In this document: positions 37,371 to 46,806 of the stretch, in pieces
Layout: the number at the start of each line of letters is the position of its first letter
Numbering within the stretch: position 1 is the stretch's first letter
NCBI RefSeq assembly: GCF_005889715.1
Contig: NZ_VCKW01000009.1
Span: 1 to 60,698 of the forward strand
Direction: 5' to 3'
Source: Actinomadura soli
GTDB taxonomy: Bacteria > Actinomycetota > Actinomycetes > Streptosporangiales > Streptosporangiaceae
DNA: 60,698 nucleotides
Position numbers and translations under genes: made by a program
The notes under the pieces: generated by a model
Told to the model about the DNA's origin: nothing
The model's database searches: none
The model's input: only the letters and a program-made list of their open reading frames with translations

Positions 37371-38429
37371 ATGACCGCGTACGGCCTTCTCGTCTCCCAC
37401 TCGCACAACCGGGTCTACGCCCAGGCCGCCGCCGCGCTGGTGAAGGCGGAGCTGACGGTGTTCAGCGAGCGGGCGCTCGGCGGGCGCGTCCGCGACGTCC
37501 GGGAGACCGCGATCGGCGGCGTCCCGTACGTGACGTTCTCCGCCGACGGGCTGACGGAACAGGACGTCCGCCTCCTGTCGAACCTGTCGTCGCTGTACGC
37601 GCTCTTCCAGATCGAGGACGAGCTCCTCCGTCCCGTCCCGCTCCAGCCGCTCGACCTGTTCGGCAGCGATCTGCTCACCATCCAGAAGTACTCGGGCAAG
37701 ACGAACGAGTACTTCACCAAGCTGCTGCTGAACGTCACCGCGATGGCGACCGACTCCCCCATGGACCTGGTCACCGGCCGTCCGCGCGTCCTCGACCCCA
37801 TGTGCGGCCGCGGCACGACCCTCAACCAGGCCATGATGTACGGCCTGGACGCCGCCGGGATCGACATCGACGGCAAGGACTTCGACGCCTACGCGGCCTT
37901 CATCAAGACCTGGCTGAAGAACAACCGGGTCAAGCACCAGGCCGAGGTCGCCAATATCCGCCGTGAGAAGGCCGTCCTCGGACGCCGCCTGCACGTGACG
38001 CTGGGCGCGTCCAAGGAGCGCTACAAGAGCGGCGAGACGATGGAGATCACCGTCGTGAACGCCGATTCCGTCGACGCCGGGAAGTTCTTCCGGCCCGGGT
38101 CGTTCGACCTGATCGTGACCGACGCGCCGTACGGCGTCCAGCACGGGAGCCGTCCCAAGGGCGGGCAGCCGGGGCGGAGGGGCAAGCCGCAGCTGTCGCG
38201 CAACCCGGTCGAGCTCCTCACGGCCGCCGTTCCCGGATGGGTCCGTCTCCTGCGCTCCGGCGGTGCCATCGGCATCTCGTGGAACACGTTCGTGGGGCGC
38301 CGTGAGGAGCTCGCGGACGTGCTCACGTCCAACGGCCTGGACGTCCAGGACTCCGACGCCTACCTCGGCTTCCGCCACCGCGTCGACCAGGCCATCACCC
38401 GCGACCTCATCACCGCCCGCAAGCCTTGA
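37371..38429 (+). CDS. TRM11-like RNA/DNA methyltransferase
   Basis: 352 residues. The SAM-binding motif I is VLDPMCGRGTTLNQAMM (residues 140-156) and motif IV is TDAPYGVQHG (DAPYG 251-255), the order and form of Trm11/UPF0020-type guanine-N2 methyltransferases. Motif IV has DAPY in place of DPPY. The N-terminal 130 residues do not show a clear THUMP domain. A tRNA guanine is the most likely substrate, but DNA or rRNA cannot be excluded. It stands alone, convergent with the HAD gene. Confidence 0.8.
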   Translation: MTAYGLLVSHSHNRVYAQAAAALVKAELTVFSERALGGRVRDVRETAIGGVPYVTFSADGLTEQDVRLLSNLSSLYALFQIEDELLRPVPLQPLDLFGSDLLTIQKYSGKTNEYFTKLLLNVTAMATDSPMDLVTGRPRVLDPMCGRGTTLNQAMMYGLDAAGIDIDGKDFDAYAAFIKTWLKNNRVKHQAEVANIRREKAVLGRRLHVTLGASKERYKSGETMEITVVNADSVDAGKFFRPGSFDLIVTDAPYGVQHGSRPKGGQPGRRGKPQLSRNPVELLTAAVPGWVRLLRSGGAIGISWNTFVGRREELADVLTSNGLDVQDSDAYLGFRHRVDQAITRDLITARKP

Positions 38430-38441
38430 TCATCTTCCCGG

Positions 38442-39143
38442 TCATGGAGCGTGCCAGCGTTCGATGTGCGGGAGCAGCTCGGTCAGGTCGTGGATGAGGG
38501 CGTCGGGCGGGGTGAGGCCGGGACGTTCGAAGGCGTGGGTGGTCTGGTGCCGGATCTGGACGGCGCGCAGCCCGGCCGACCTGGCGCCGTGGATGTCGTC
38601 GTAGGGGCGGTCGCCGACGTAGACGCAGGAGGCGGGATCGGTGGCGCCGACGGCGTCCATGGCGGCGCGGAACGCCTCGGCGTGCGGTTTCGTCCAGGGG
38701 ATCTCGCTGGAGTAGACGGCGCCGTCGAGCAGGTGCAGGACGTCGTCGCGGGCGAAGATCCGCTCGTGCAGGTCGCGCGACCAGATGGTGTTGGACAGGA
38801 CGCCGACGCTGATGCCGCGGTCGCGAAGGGCGTGGAACAGGCCGGGGACGGCGGGGTCGGTGTGGGTGTGCGGCGTCCAGGTCTCGAAGTGGGTGGCGAG
38901 GAGCGCCTCGGTGGGCTCGACGCCGGCGATCTCGAAGACCTCGGCGAGGGTGGCGCTGCGGTGCTCCCGGTCGCCGCGGCGCGAGAGCGCCAGCTCGGCG
39001 TCGGCGAGTGCGGCGGCGGCCTTCTCGACGTCGTCCGGGGGGAGGTGGGCGGTGCAGATCGCGCGCCACATGTCGGCCAGTTCGATGTCGTGCCAGGGGG
39101 TCAGCGTGCCGCCCCAGTCGAAGATCACAGCTTGTACGCCCAT
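38442..39143 (-). CDS. HAD-family hydrolase
   Basis: 233 residues from ATG 39143. Motif I is VIFDWGGTLTPW with the nucleophile Asp in FDWGG (the second Asp of DxD is replaced, as in many subfamily I members). Motif II is VGVLSNT, motif III is in EIPWTKPHAEAF, and motif IV is YVGDRPYDDIHGARSAGL. Probably a phosphatase of the phosphoglycolate/pyrophosphatase-like branch; the substrate is unknown. It is convergent with the methyltransferase. Confidence 0.9.
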   Translation of the reverse strand: MGVQAVIFDWGGTLTPWHDIELADMWRAICTAHLPPDDVEKAAAALADAELALSRRGDREHRSATLAEVFEIAGVEPTEALLATHFETWTPHTHTDPAVPGLFHALRDRGISVGVLSNTIWSRDLHERIFARDDVLHLLDGAVYSSEIPWTKPHAEAFRAAMDAVGATDPASCVYVGDRPYDDIHGARSAGLRAVQIRHQTTHAFERPGLTPPDALIHDLTELLPHIERWHAP

Positions 39144-39268
39144 GCTCCGGATCGTAACCATCCGCGCGGCATGGACGATCACTCCCGAACGCGATGTTCC
39201 GGGAGTAGGGCGGCCGTCAGCGGGGATACCGGCCCGATCAGCGGAAACCGACACGGACCGGAGGAGCC

Positions 39269-39538
39269 ATGAGGGCGCGCAAGCCCGGTGAGGCCAGGGA
39301 CTTCCGCGACGACATCGACGATATGGGCGACGACACCCAGGACGAGCAGATCGGCCTGACGGAGGAGTACGTCACCGACCCGCCCGAGGAGTTCGAGATC
39401 GAGGAGCCCCGGCAGAGCAGGGACGGGCTGAGCATCACCGAGTACGAGCGGCAGGCGGCCCGGGAGGACGACGACGAGCGGCCCCATCCGGACACGCCCG
39501 CCGAGTCCGACGCCGTGAACCCCACACGGAGACCCTGA
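39269..39538 (+). CDS. Small acidic hypothetical protein
   Basis: 89 residues, strongly acidic (DDIDDMGDDTQDEQIGLTEEYVTDPPEEFEIEEP-type composition), likely disordered. CCGGAGGAG just precedes the ATG. An inverted repeat (ACTCCCG at 39181, CGGGAGT at 39200) lies in the promoter region shared with the divergent HAD gene. Function unknown. Confidence 0.65.
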   Translation: MRARKPGEARDFRDDIDDMGDDTQDEQIGLTEEYVTDPPEEFEIEEPRQSRDGLSITEYERQAAREDDDERPHPDTPAESDAVNPTRRP

Positions 39539-39583
39539 ACGCGGGGCGCCGCCCGAGGCGCCGTCCGGACCGGTCCGGGTCGG

Positions 39584-40978
39584 CTAGGGCATGCCGGGCT
39601 TCTGCATTTCCTTGCGATAGATCCAGTACAGCATCCGCTGGCCGGGGCGCTCGGTGACGCCCCAGACGCGGTCGCCTTCCGGATAGGGGTCGAAGGCGAG
39701 GGACTCCCCGCCGATCGGCCCGACCTGCTTGAACGGCGCGTTGCCGTCCCCGTCGCGGTCGCTGTAGATGGAGCCGGGAGAGGCGCCGTTGGACGTGTTG
39801 TAGTAGATCGTGTCGCCCGTCCCGCTGTGGTAACCGGAGGCGCCCTGCACCTTCGTGAGGTTCGTGCCGTACACGACCGAGGACGTCACCCGTCCGGACG
39901 CGTCGGTCTTGAGCGACCCGTCCGCGTTGAGGGGCCACCGGACCACGCGCATGGGCCGCGCGGACGTCACCCCGCCCGCGGTCTTGAACTCGGCGGTGAG
40001 CAGGCTCTTCGGCGAGGTGGTCGGGTCGTAGGTGACCGTGCTGAAGCACAGGTCCTCGTCCTGCGCGCTCGGCGCCTTGTCCCAGGCGGGGCAGGAGCCC
40101 GCGTTCTCGGGGCTGAACGCGGCCGTCTGGAACAGCGCGTACTTCTCGTTGTGGGCGTAGAACCTGCCGTCGTCGCCCACGCCGAGGATGTTCTCGCCGG
40201 TGGCCACCTGGTAGGTGCGCCGGATGTCGTACACCCGCAGCCCGGACGTGCTGGCCGTGTAGAGGAAGTCGCCCGCGAGCGCGGTGCCGCCCTGGTGCTG
40301 CTTGGCCTCCGCGACGCCCTTGGTGGTGACCGATCCGGTCGGCGGCGCGGCGGGTGAGACGTCCTTGAACGCGAGCCTCCCGTCGGCGGTGGCCGTGGGG
40401 ATCACCAGCGTGACGGGCTGGTAGGCGCCCTTGGCCTGGACGCGCGGACGGGTCCCCACCGTGATGCGCGACCCGTCCGTCACCCAGTCGTCGCCCTCCT
40501 TGTGCCGGTGGTACCAGCTGAGAACGACGCCGTCGAGCTGCTCGGTGCGGCTGATGGCGACGCCCTGCGGGATCCAGTACGGGGAGCTCTTGTCACCGTT
40601 GTCGAAACACCACGCGCCGAGCGTCACCTTGGCGTCGACGGCCTCGACGGCGTCGTTGGAGCCGCATTCGCTCTTCCAGCTCAGGCCGTTGCGGGCGCCG
40701 GACGCGGCGGCGGCGAGGTTCGGCCGGCGCGTCATGCCGCGGTCGGGGTTCGCGGCCATGGCGTCGAGCTGCCGCAGGGCCTCCGCCGACACGGGCGCGG
40801 ACTTCATGGTGAACGAGACTCCGGGGAGCGGCGCGGTGTCGCCGGCGGCGGCCGCCGCGGCGGCGGGCGAGATCGCCACCGTCCGCGGGGTGCCGAACGG
40901 CAGCGCCACGGCCGCGGCGACGGCGAGGACGGCGCCGCCTCCGAGGCCGATCATGGTCGTCGTCCGGGGGGTGTACAT
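39584..40978 (-). CDS. Large secreted protein of unknown function
   Basis: 464 residues from ATG 40978, with GGAAAGG upstream. The N-terminus is a signal peptide (TTMIGLGGGAVLAVAAAVALPFGTPRTVA). The mature part has paired cysteines (SECGSND, AWCFDNG, GSCPAWD, EDLCFST) fitting disulfides outside the cell, and aromatic, Gly-rich repeats (FLYTASTSGLRVYDIRRTYQVATG, GGESLAFDPYPEGDRVWGVTERPG) suggestive of a beta-propeller. No catalytic motif seen. Similar proteins are annotated only as secreted in actinomycetes. It is divergent from the flippase-like gene. Confidence 0.75.
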   Translation of the reverse strand: MYTPRTTTMIGLGGGAVLAVAAAVALPFGTPRTVAISPAAAAAAAGDTAPLPGVSFTMKSAPVSAEALRQLDAMAANPDRGMTRRPNLAAAASGARNGLSWKSECGSNDAVEAVDAKVTLGAWCFDNGDKSSPYWIPQGVAISRTEQLDGVVLSWYHRHKEGDDWVTDGSRITVGTRPRVQAKGAYQPVTLVIPTATADGRLAFKDVSPAAPPTGSVTTKGVAEAKQHQGGTALAGDFLYTASTSGLRVYDIRRTYQVATGENILGVGDDGRFYAHNEKYALFQTAAFSPENAGSCPAWDKAPSAQDEDLCFSTVTYDPTTSPKSLLTAEFKTAGGVTSARPMRVVRWPLNADGSLKTDASGRVTSSVVYGTNLTKVQGASGYHSGTGDTIYYNTSNGASPGSIYSDRDGDGNAPFKQVGPIGGESLAFDPYPEGDRVWGVTERPGQRMLYWIYRKEMQKPGMP

Positions 40979-41205
40979 GGTGACCTTTCCGGGAGACGGG
41001 CAGAAATTAGGACAGAACGGAGAGCCTAGGCACTCATTGATCATCTGTCAGAACATCCCGAGAGGTTCCCATGGTCCGCCGGCCGCGTCCCTGTGATGGG
41101 CGAGGCGATGGCTACCCCGCGATTCGCGGTCGTACCGCGCGGGGAATGTCATGGTTCGGGCCTAGGCTGCGCCAAAATAGGCGGATTTGCGGAGGTGACC
41201 GGAAT

Positions 41206-42345
41206 ATGCACGACACGGTCGCCGCACCGCCGAAGCGTCCGCCGTGGCGGCGGGCGGGCGTGCTCGTCCAGTGGGGGCTGGTCGTCGCCGCGCTCGCGAC
41301 CCTTCCGCTCTACCGGGACGAGCTTCCCGACCTCGGCGCCGTCTGGACGGCGGCGAGGCACGCGGACCCGGGCTGGCTCGCCCTGGTCGTCCTGGGAGTG
41401 GCGGGCTCGATGGGCGCGTTCGCGCGGCTCCAGCGCCGGCTGCTGCGCATCGGCGGCCTGCGGATGTCGCTGCGGCGCGCATTCGCGATCACCTACGCGG
41501 GGAACGCGCTGTCCACCACGCTGCCGGCCGGTCCGGCGGTGAGCGTCGTCTACACGTTCCGGCAGTTCCGCCGCGGCGGGGCGTCGGCGCAGCTCGCCAC
41601 GGCCGTGATCGTGGCCGGCGGCGTGATCACCACGACGGCCTACTCGCTGATCGGCCTGCTCGCGCTGCTGGCCGCGTCGCACGCCCATGGCCCGGCGCCG
41701 GCCGTCCTCGCCGCTCCGCTGGTGCCGGTGGCGCTGCTCGTCCCCGCCCTCCTCTGGCGGCCGTCGCGCGCCCTGATCACCGCGCCGATCCGGCGGGCCT
41801 GCCGGGCCGTGATCGCCCACCCCGGGATCGCCCCGCACGCCGCGCGGCTGGCGGACGTCCCGCACAGCCTGCGCCCGACCCGCCGCGACTGGGCCGCGCT
41901 GATCACGCTCTCCGTGCTGAACTGGGTGTTCGACATCCTGGCGCTGCTGTCGGCGGCGCAGGCGGTCGGCATCGACGCCGCCCCGGACGGCGTCGCCCTC
42001 GCCTACTTCGCGGCACAGGCGGCGGGCAGCCTGCTGCCGCTGCTGCCCGGCGGTCTCGGCGCGATCGAGGGCAGCATGGCCGCCTCGCTGGTCGCGCTGG
42101 GCGCCGCGCTGTCGCCCGCCGCCGCGGCGGTCGGGCTCTACCGGGTCGTGTCCTACTGGGCCGTCGTCGCGGTCGGCTGGGCCGCGTGGGCCGCCCTCCA
42201 CGAGGGCCCGCGCATCCCGTCCCGGGTCAGGACGCTCCTGGCCGGTACCGGACGCCTGTTCCTGGACGGCCTGGCGTCCGTCGCCCTCGTCGCGCCGGGC
42301 GCCGCCGTCCACCCGCACGCCCGCACCGAGGCCCGCCGCCCCTGA
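41206..42345 (+). CDS. LPG-synthase transmembrane-domain (UPF0104/YbhN) protein
   Basis: 379 residues from ATG 41206, with GGAGG upstream. Eight or so helices, with LPLLPGGLGAIEGSMAASLVALG, the family's PGGLGxxE motif, and ITYAGNALSTTLPAGPAVSVVYTFRQFRRGG near the middle. It is the flippase-like domain of MprF without the lysyl-transferase part. It may flip a lipid or carotenoid precursor. It ends one base before the ROK gene, tail to tail. Confidence 0.88.
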   Translation: MHDTVAAPPKRPPWRRAGVLVQWGLVVAALATLPLYRDELPDLGAVWTAARHADPGWLALVVLGVAGSMGAFARLQRRLLRIGGLRMSLRRAFAITYAGNALSTTLPAGPAVSVVYTFRQFRRGGASAQLATAVIVAGGVITTTAYSLIGLLALLAASHAHGPAPAVLAAPLVPVALLVPALLWRPSRALITAPIRRACRAVIAHPGIAPHAARLADVPHSLRPTRRDWAALITLSVLNWVFDILALLSAAQAVGIDAAPDGVALAYFAAQAAGSLLPLLPGGLGAIEGSMAASLVALGAALSPAAAAVGLYRVVSYWAVVAVGWAAWAALHEGPRIPSRVRTLLAGTGRLFLDGLASVALVAPGAAVHPHARTEARRP

Positions 42346-43575
42346 TCAGACGGGGCTGTCTTCAGGGGCCTTGAGGCGGGCCAGGACCTGGAGAGGGTCG
42401 GCCAGGACCTCGGCGAAGGCGAACTCGGCGGCGCCCACCAGGGTGGTGTCGTCGCCCAGGGCGGCGGTGCGGAGTTTCACCTTTTCGCGGGAGGCGGCCA
42501 AGGCGCCGGTGGCCAGGACGCTGCGGATCTGTGCGGCGGCGCCCAGGTAGATGTCGCGGAGCGTCCCGCCGAAGACGATGAGGCCGGGGTTGAAGATGTT
42601 GACGAGGTTGGCGACGCCGAAGCCCAGCCAGGTGCCGACGCGCTGCAGCGCCTCGCGCGCGACGATGTCGCCCGCGTCGGCGGACGCCACGATGTCGCGG
42701 ACGGCGTCGCGGCCCGGCTGGCCCGGGATCTCCTCGCGGCCGGCGTGCGCGAGGAGCGTCCGCTCCCCCACCTCGGCCTCCAGGCAGCCCTTGGAACCGC
42801 AGGCGCAGGGCCGCCCGCCCGGGTTGACGATCATGTGGCCGATCTCGCCGCCGTAGCCCTCGTCCCCGGTGAGCAGCCGGCCGTGCGCGATGATGCCGCC
42901 GCCGACGCCGACGTCGCCGTGCAGGTAGATCAGGTTGTCGGAGTTGACGCCCGCGCCGCGCTCGTGTTCGGCGAGCGCGCCGAGGTTGGCGTCGTTGCAG
43001 ACGGAGACGGGGATGCCGAGGCCGAGGCGGCGCGACAGCAGGTCGCCGAGCCGCAGGTCGCCGACGTCGAGGTTGGGGCCGAACATGATGGTGTCGTCGG
43101 AGCGCCGGACGGTCCCGGGGAACCCGACGGCGGCGCCGACGCAGACGGCTCCTCGCTCGGCCTTGCGGACGAGCGAGCGGGCCCCGGCGACCAGCACGCC
43201 GATCAGGTCGGCGGGGTCGGAGTCGCGGGACCGGACGCCCTCGCGGCGGTCCAGCACGATGCCCCCGAGCCCCACCCGCGCGACGACGAGCCGGTCGACG
43301 CCGACCTCGAACGCGAGGACGTAGACGCGGGTGGACTCGGGCCGGACGACCAGGGACGGGCGCCCGGCGCGCCGTCCGGGGCCGCGCGGCAGCTCCTCGC
43401 GGACGAGCCCGGCGGCGGTGAGGTCGGCGGTCAGCGCCATGATCGTGCTGCGGTTCAGGCCCAGGGACTCGGCGAGCGTCGCCCGGGACGCGGGCCCGCG
43501 CAGGTGGACGAAGCGCAGCAGCGTCCCGAGGTTGTGCCGCCGGATGTCCTCTTGTGACGGGCCGCCCTTCATCAT
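42346..43575 (-). CDS. ROK-family transcription regulator (Rok7B7/XylR type)
   Basis: 409 residues from ATG 43575, overlapping the upstream ATPase stop. N-terminal winged helix (NLGTLLRFVHLRGPASRATLAESLGLNRSTIMALTADLTAAGLV). The ROK domain has the sugar/ATP site DVGVGGGIIAHGRLL and the zinc motif CACGSKGCLE. In Streptomyces the ROK regulator Rok7B7 lies next to xylFGH and links xylose uptake to development and carbon control. This gene is the last of the sugar ABC operon and may repress it through TTG/CAA repeats upstream of the binding-protein gene. Confidence 0.9.
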   Translation of the reverse strand: MMKGGPSQEDIRRHNLGTLLRFVHLRGPASRATLAESLGLNRSTIMALTADLTAAGLVREELPRGPGRRAGRPSLVVRPESTRVYVLAFEVGVDRLVVARVGLGGIVLDRREGVRSRDSDPADLIGVLVAGARSLVRKAERGAVCVGAAVGFPGTVRRSDDTIMFGPNLDVGDLRLGDLLSRRLGLGIPVSVCNDANLGALAEHERGAGVNSDNLIYLHGDVGVGGGIIAHGRLLTGDEGYGGEIGHMIVNPGGRPCACGSKGCLEAEVGERTLLAHAGREEIPGQPGRDAVRDIVASADAGDIVAREALQRVGTWLGFGVANLVNIFNPGLIVFGGTLRDIYLGAAAQIRSVLATGALAASREKVKLRTAALGDDTTLVGAAEFAFAEVLADPLQVLARLKAPEDSPV

Positions 43576-44330
43576 CGGCGCTTTCCCGGCTCGCCGCTGG
43601 TCCCCGAGGTGATCAGCTCCACGACCTGCCGGTGCGTGACGTCGGCGGTGCTGACCTGGGCGACCATCCGGCCGAGGTACAGCGCGGCGATCCGGTCGGA
43701 GACCGCGAAGACGTCGTTCATGTTGTGCGAGATCAGCACGACGGCGAGGCCCCGGTCGGCGAGCCGCCGGACGATCTCCAGCACCTGCTGGGTCTGCGCG
43801 ACGCCGAGCGCGGCGGCGGGCTCGTCCAGCACGACGACCTTGCTGTCCCACAGGACGGCGCGGGCGATCGCGACGGTCTGCCGCTGCCCGCCCGACAGCG
43901 TCGAGATCCGCCGCCGGACCGAGCCCATCGTCCGGACGGAGAGGCCCGACAGCGTCGTGCGGGCCATCTCCTCCATCGTGTCCTCGTCGAGCGCGAGGCC
44001 GCGGCGCCGCTCCCGGCCGAGGAAGAGGTTCTCGACGATGTCGAGGTTCTCGCAGAGCGCGAGGTCCTGGTGGACGATCTCGATCCCGAGCCGGGTGGCG
44101 TCGCGGGGGCTGCCGACCCGTACCGGGCGGCCCTCGAAGCGGTACTCGCCCGTGTCGAACGGGTGGATGCCGCCGATGCACTTGACCAGGGTCGTCTTGC
44201 CGGCGCCGTTGTCGCCGACGAGCGCGGTGACCTCGCCCGGATACGCGGAGAACGCGACGTCGTCCAGGACCTTCACGGAACCGTAGCTCTTGCCGATGCC
44301 GCGCAGATCCAGTGCTGGCGTCACTGACAT
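43572..44330 (-). CDS. Sugar ABC transporter ATPase, second copy
   Basis: 252 residues from ATG 44330. Walker A GDNGAGKTTLVKC, signature STLSGGQRQTVAIARA, Walker B KVVVLDEPAAAL, and the H-loop ISHN. It is a single-domain CUT2-type ATPase; family members such as XylG and RbsA are normally fused doubles of about 500 residues. It is clearly a paralogue of the ATPase at 45850, sharing whole blocks such as LGRERR and ALYLGR. A 168-base gap with a GGCCGGGAA/TTCCCGGCC stem (44439-44487) separates it from the permease. Confidence 0.9.
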   Translation of the reverse strand: MSVTPALDLRGIGKSYGSVKVLDDVAFSAYPGEVTALVGDNGAGKTTLVKCIGGIHPFDTGEYRFEGRPVRVGSPRDATRLGIEIVHQDLALCENLDIVENLFLGRERRRGLALDEDTMEEMARTTLSGLSVRTMGSVRRRISTLSGGQRQTVAIARAVLWDSKVVVLDEPAAALGVAQTQQVLEIVRRLADRGLAVVLISHNMNDVFAVSDRIAALYLGRMVAQVSTADVTHRQVVELITSGTSGEPGKRR

Positions 44331-44498
44331 GCCGAGAGGCTCCCACCGTGCCGCGCCGCCGCGCGCCAGGCGGTCGTGGTCCGTGAGCGTATCAGCAGCG
44401 TTCCACGGCCCGGAAGCACCGTCCGGGCCGTCGGGCAGGGCCGGGAAGCCGATGGGGCGGGCCACCGGCTCCCGTCCGTTCCCGGCCGGGTTCACGGG

Positions 44499-45836
44499 TC
44501 ATCTCCCCGCGCTCGACCGCCGGCGCCTGGCCAGCGCGTCGATGCTCGCGGCCAGCAGCAGCACCAGCCCGGTGATCAGGTAGCTGAGGTAGGCGCTGGT
44601 GCCGAGCAGCCCGAGCCCGTTGTCGATGAGCGCGATGACGAGCCCGCCGAGGACGGCGTCGCGCGCCTTGCCGCGTCCGCCGAACAGGCTCGTCCCGCCG
44701 ATGACGGCGGCGCCGACCGCGTACAGCAGCGTGTTCCCGCCGCCGGCGCTGGTGGCGACGGAGTTGAGGCGGGAGGCGGCGACGATGCCGCTGACCGCCG
44801 CCAGCCCGGACGCGATCATGAAGACGGAGATCCGGATGCGGGTGACGTTGATGCCCGCCCGGCGGGCGGCCTCGGAGTTGCCGCCGACCGCGTAGATGTG
44901 CCGCCCGTAGGCGGTGCGGCCGAGGACGAACGTGCAGACGATCAGCAGCGCGGCGACCAGCGGCACGCCCCACGGGATGCCGCCGAGCGTGATCAGGGGG
45001 CTCGGGGCGCGGTCGAGGCTGAGCACGTAGGTGCTGATCAGCAGGGCCGCGGCGACGACGGCGCACTGCGCGACGACGAACTCGATCGGCTTGGAGTGCA
45101 GCCGCCGGACGTGCTGGCGCCGCCACCGCAGCAGCTGCGTCGCGGTGTACCCGGCGACGCAGACGCCGGCGAGCGCCCAGCCGAGCCAGATCGGCATGTT
45201 CTTGTTGGACAGCGCGACGATGACGTCGTCGCGGACGGGCACCGTCCCGCCCTCGCCGATCAGCCGCAGCGTGACGCCCTGCAGGCCGAGGAAGAACGCG
45301 AGCGTGACGACGAACGACGGTATGCGCAGCACGGACACGAGCCAGCCGATGGACGTGCCGATGACGATGCCGATCGCCACGCCGCTCAGCACGGCGGTGT
45401 ACCAGGGCTGCCCGGCGTCGGTGATGAGCTTGGCGAGCACGGCCGCGCACAGCCCGCTGGCGACGCCGGCGGCGAGGTCGATCTCGCCGAGGAGCAGCAC
45501 GAACACCAGGCCCATCGCGAGGATCGTGATGGGCAGCGCCTGCACGGACAGGTTCGCCATGTTCCCCTTGCTGAGGAACGTGTCGGGCTTCAGCGCGGTG
45601 AACAGCGCGACCAGGGAGATCAGGCCGAGCACGGCGGGCAGGGCGCCGAGCTCGCCCGCCTTGATCCGGTGCCAGTAGTCCAGGAGCGCGGACCTCATGT
45701 CGTGCTCGCGCCGGTCGGTCGCGAAGTCCGAGTCCGCCAGCGTCATGGTCCCGCCGGTGGCGCCCTTCGTGAGGTCGGGGCGCTTGGTGAGGTCGGGGCC
45801 CTTGGCGACGCCGTCGCCCGGGATGTCGGTGGACAC
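44499..45836 (-). CDS. xylH: Sugar ABC transporter permease (XylH type)
   Basis: 445 residues from GTG 45836. Ten or so helices. GLVFVLLLGEIDLAAGVASGLCAAVLAKLI is the CUT2 permease motif. RTAYGRHIYAVGGNSEAARRAGINVTRIRISVFMIASGLAAVSGIVAASRL is the coupling region that contacts the ATPases. It would form the homodimeric channel. It begins 14 bases after the first ATPase. Xylose is the best guess from similarity to XylH and the ROK neighbour; ribose or another pentose is possible. Confidence 0.9.
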   Translation of the reverse strand: MSTDIPGDGVAKGPDLTKRPDLTKGATGGTMTLADSDFATDRREHDMRSALLDYWHRIKAGELGALPAVLGLISLVALFTALKPDTFLSKGNMANLSVQALPITILAMGLVFVLLLGEIDLAAGVASGLCAAVLAKLITDAGQPWYTAVLSGVAIGIVIGTSIGWLVSVLRIPSFVVTLAFFLGLQGVTLRLIGEGGTVPVRDDVIVALSNKNMPIWLGWALAGVCVAGYTATQLLRWRRQHVRRLHSKPIEFVVAQCAVVAAALLISTYVLSLDRAPSPLITLGGIPWGVPLVAALLIVCTFVLGRTAYGRHIYAVGGNSEAARRAGINVTRIRISVFMIASGLAAVSGIVAASRLNSVATSAGGGNTLLYAVGAAVIGGTSLFGGRGKARDAVLGGLVIALIDNGLGLLGTSAYLSYLITGLVLLLAASIDALARRRRSSAGR

Positions 45837-45849
45837 CTGCGTCCTCCCT

Positions 45850-46635
45850 TCAGATGCTCTCGGCGGCGGTCTGCGGCGCGAGGCCGAGATCGCCGGAACG
45901 GCCGGCGGTGATGAGCTCCACGACCTGGCCGTGGGTGACCTCGGCGCGGGCGACGTCCGCCGCGACCCGGCCGAGGTACAGCGCGGTGATGCGGTCGGCC
46001 ACCTCGAACACGTCGTTCATGTTGTGCGAGATGAGCACGACGGCGTGCCCGGTGTCGGCGAGCCTCCGGACGAGGTCGAGGACCTGCCGGGTCTGTGCGA
46101 CGCCGAGCGCGGCGGTCGGCTCGTCGAGGATGACGACCTTCGACTCCCACAGTGCGGCCTTGGCGATCGCGACGGTCTGCCGCTGCCCGCCGGACAGGCT
46201 CGCCACCTGCTGCCGGACCGACTTGACGGTGCGGATTGACAGCCGCGCGAGCGTCTCCCGGGCCGCCTCCTCCATGGACGGCTCGTCCAGCACGAGGCCC
46301 TTGCGGCGCTCCCGGCCGAGGAACATGTTCTGCACGATGTCCAGATTGTCGGCCAGCGCGAGATCCTGGTAGACGACCTCGATGCCGAGTTCGGACGCGG
46401 CGCGCGGGCCGTCGACGGTCACCGGGCGTCCGTCGAACTCGATCTGCCCCGAGTCGAAGGGGTGGATCCCGGCGATGCACTTGATCAGGGTGGACTTGCC
46501 CGCGCCGTTGTCCCCGACGAGGGCCATCACCTCGCCGAGCCGTACGGTGAAGTCCACGTCGTGCAGCACATGGACGGCGCCGAAGCTCTTGTTGAGCCCG
46601 GTCAGGCGGAGGACGGGGTCTCCGTTGTCTGCCAC
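45850..46635 (-). CDS. xylG: Sugar ABC transporter ATPase, first copy (XylG type, single domain)
   Basis: 261 residues. Walker A GDNGAGKSTLIKC, signature ASLSGGQRQTVAIAKA, Walker B KVVILDEPTAALG, H-loop ISHNMNDVF. It is half the length of the fused XylG/RbsA ATPases, so it must dimerise with itself or with the paralogue at 43572. It follows the binding protein after a gap holding a 15-bp stem. Confidence 0.92.
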   Translation of the reverse strand: MADNGDPVLRLTGLNKSFGAVHVLHDVDFTVRLGEVMALVGDNGAGKSTLIKCIAGIHPFDSGQIEFDGRPVTVDGPRAASELGIEVVYQDLALADNLDIVQNMFLGRERRKGLVLDEPSMEEAARETLARLSIRTVKSVRQQVASLSGGQRQTVAIAKAALWESKVVILDEPTAALGVAQTRQVLDLVRRLADTGHAVVLISHNMNDVFEVADRITALYLGRVAADVARAEVTHGQVVELITAGRSGDLGLAPQTAAESI

Positions 46636-46719
46636 GTGTCTCCTTCCGTGTCTCCCTGCCGAGGTGGTCCCGTGGCGGGTGGTCCCGTGGCGGGACGGCG
46701 CTCGTGGCGGGGATGGGTG

Positions 46720-46793
46720 CTCGTGGCGGGCCCCTGCGTCCCGGGTTTCCGGGGGATCCAGGACGTCCCCAGTGGATCGGGGCCCGCCACGAG
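46720..46793 (-). other. Large stem-loop between binding-protein and ATPase genes
   Basis: CTCGTGGCGGGCCCC (46720-46734) pairs perfectly with its inverse at 46779-46793. The 44-base loop contains a further CGTCC/GGACG stem. It lies right after the stop of the binding-protein gene (46807). In many sugar ABC operons such a stem lets the binding protein be made in excess by stabilising its mRNA or ending most transcripts. GTGGCGGG is also repeated four times in 46672-46730. Confidence 0.65.
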
Positions 46794-46806
46794 GTCAGCG
46801 GGGGGG

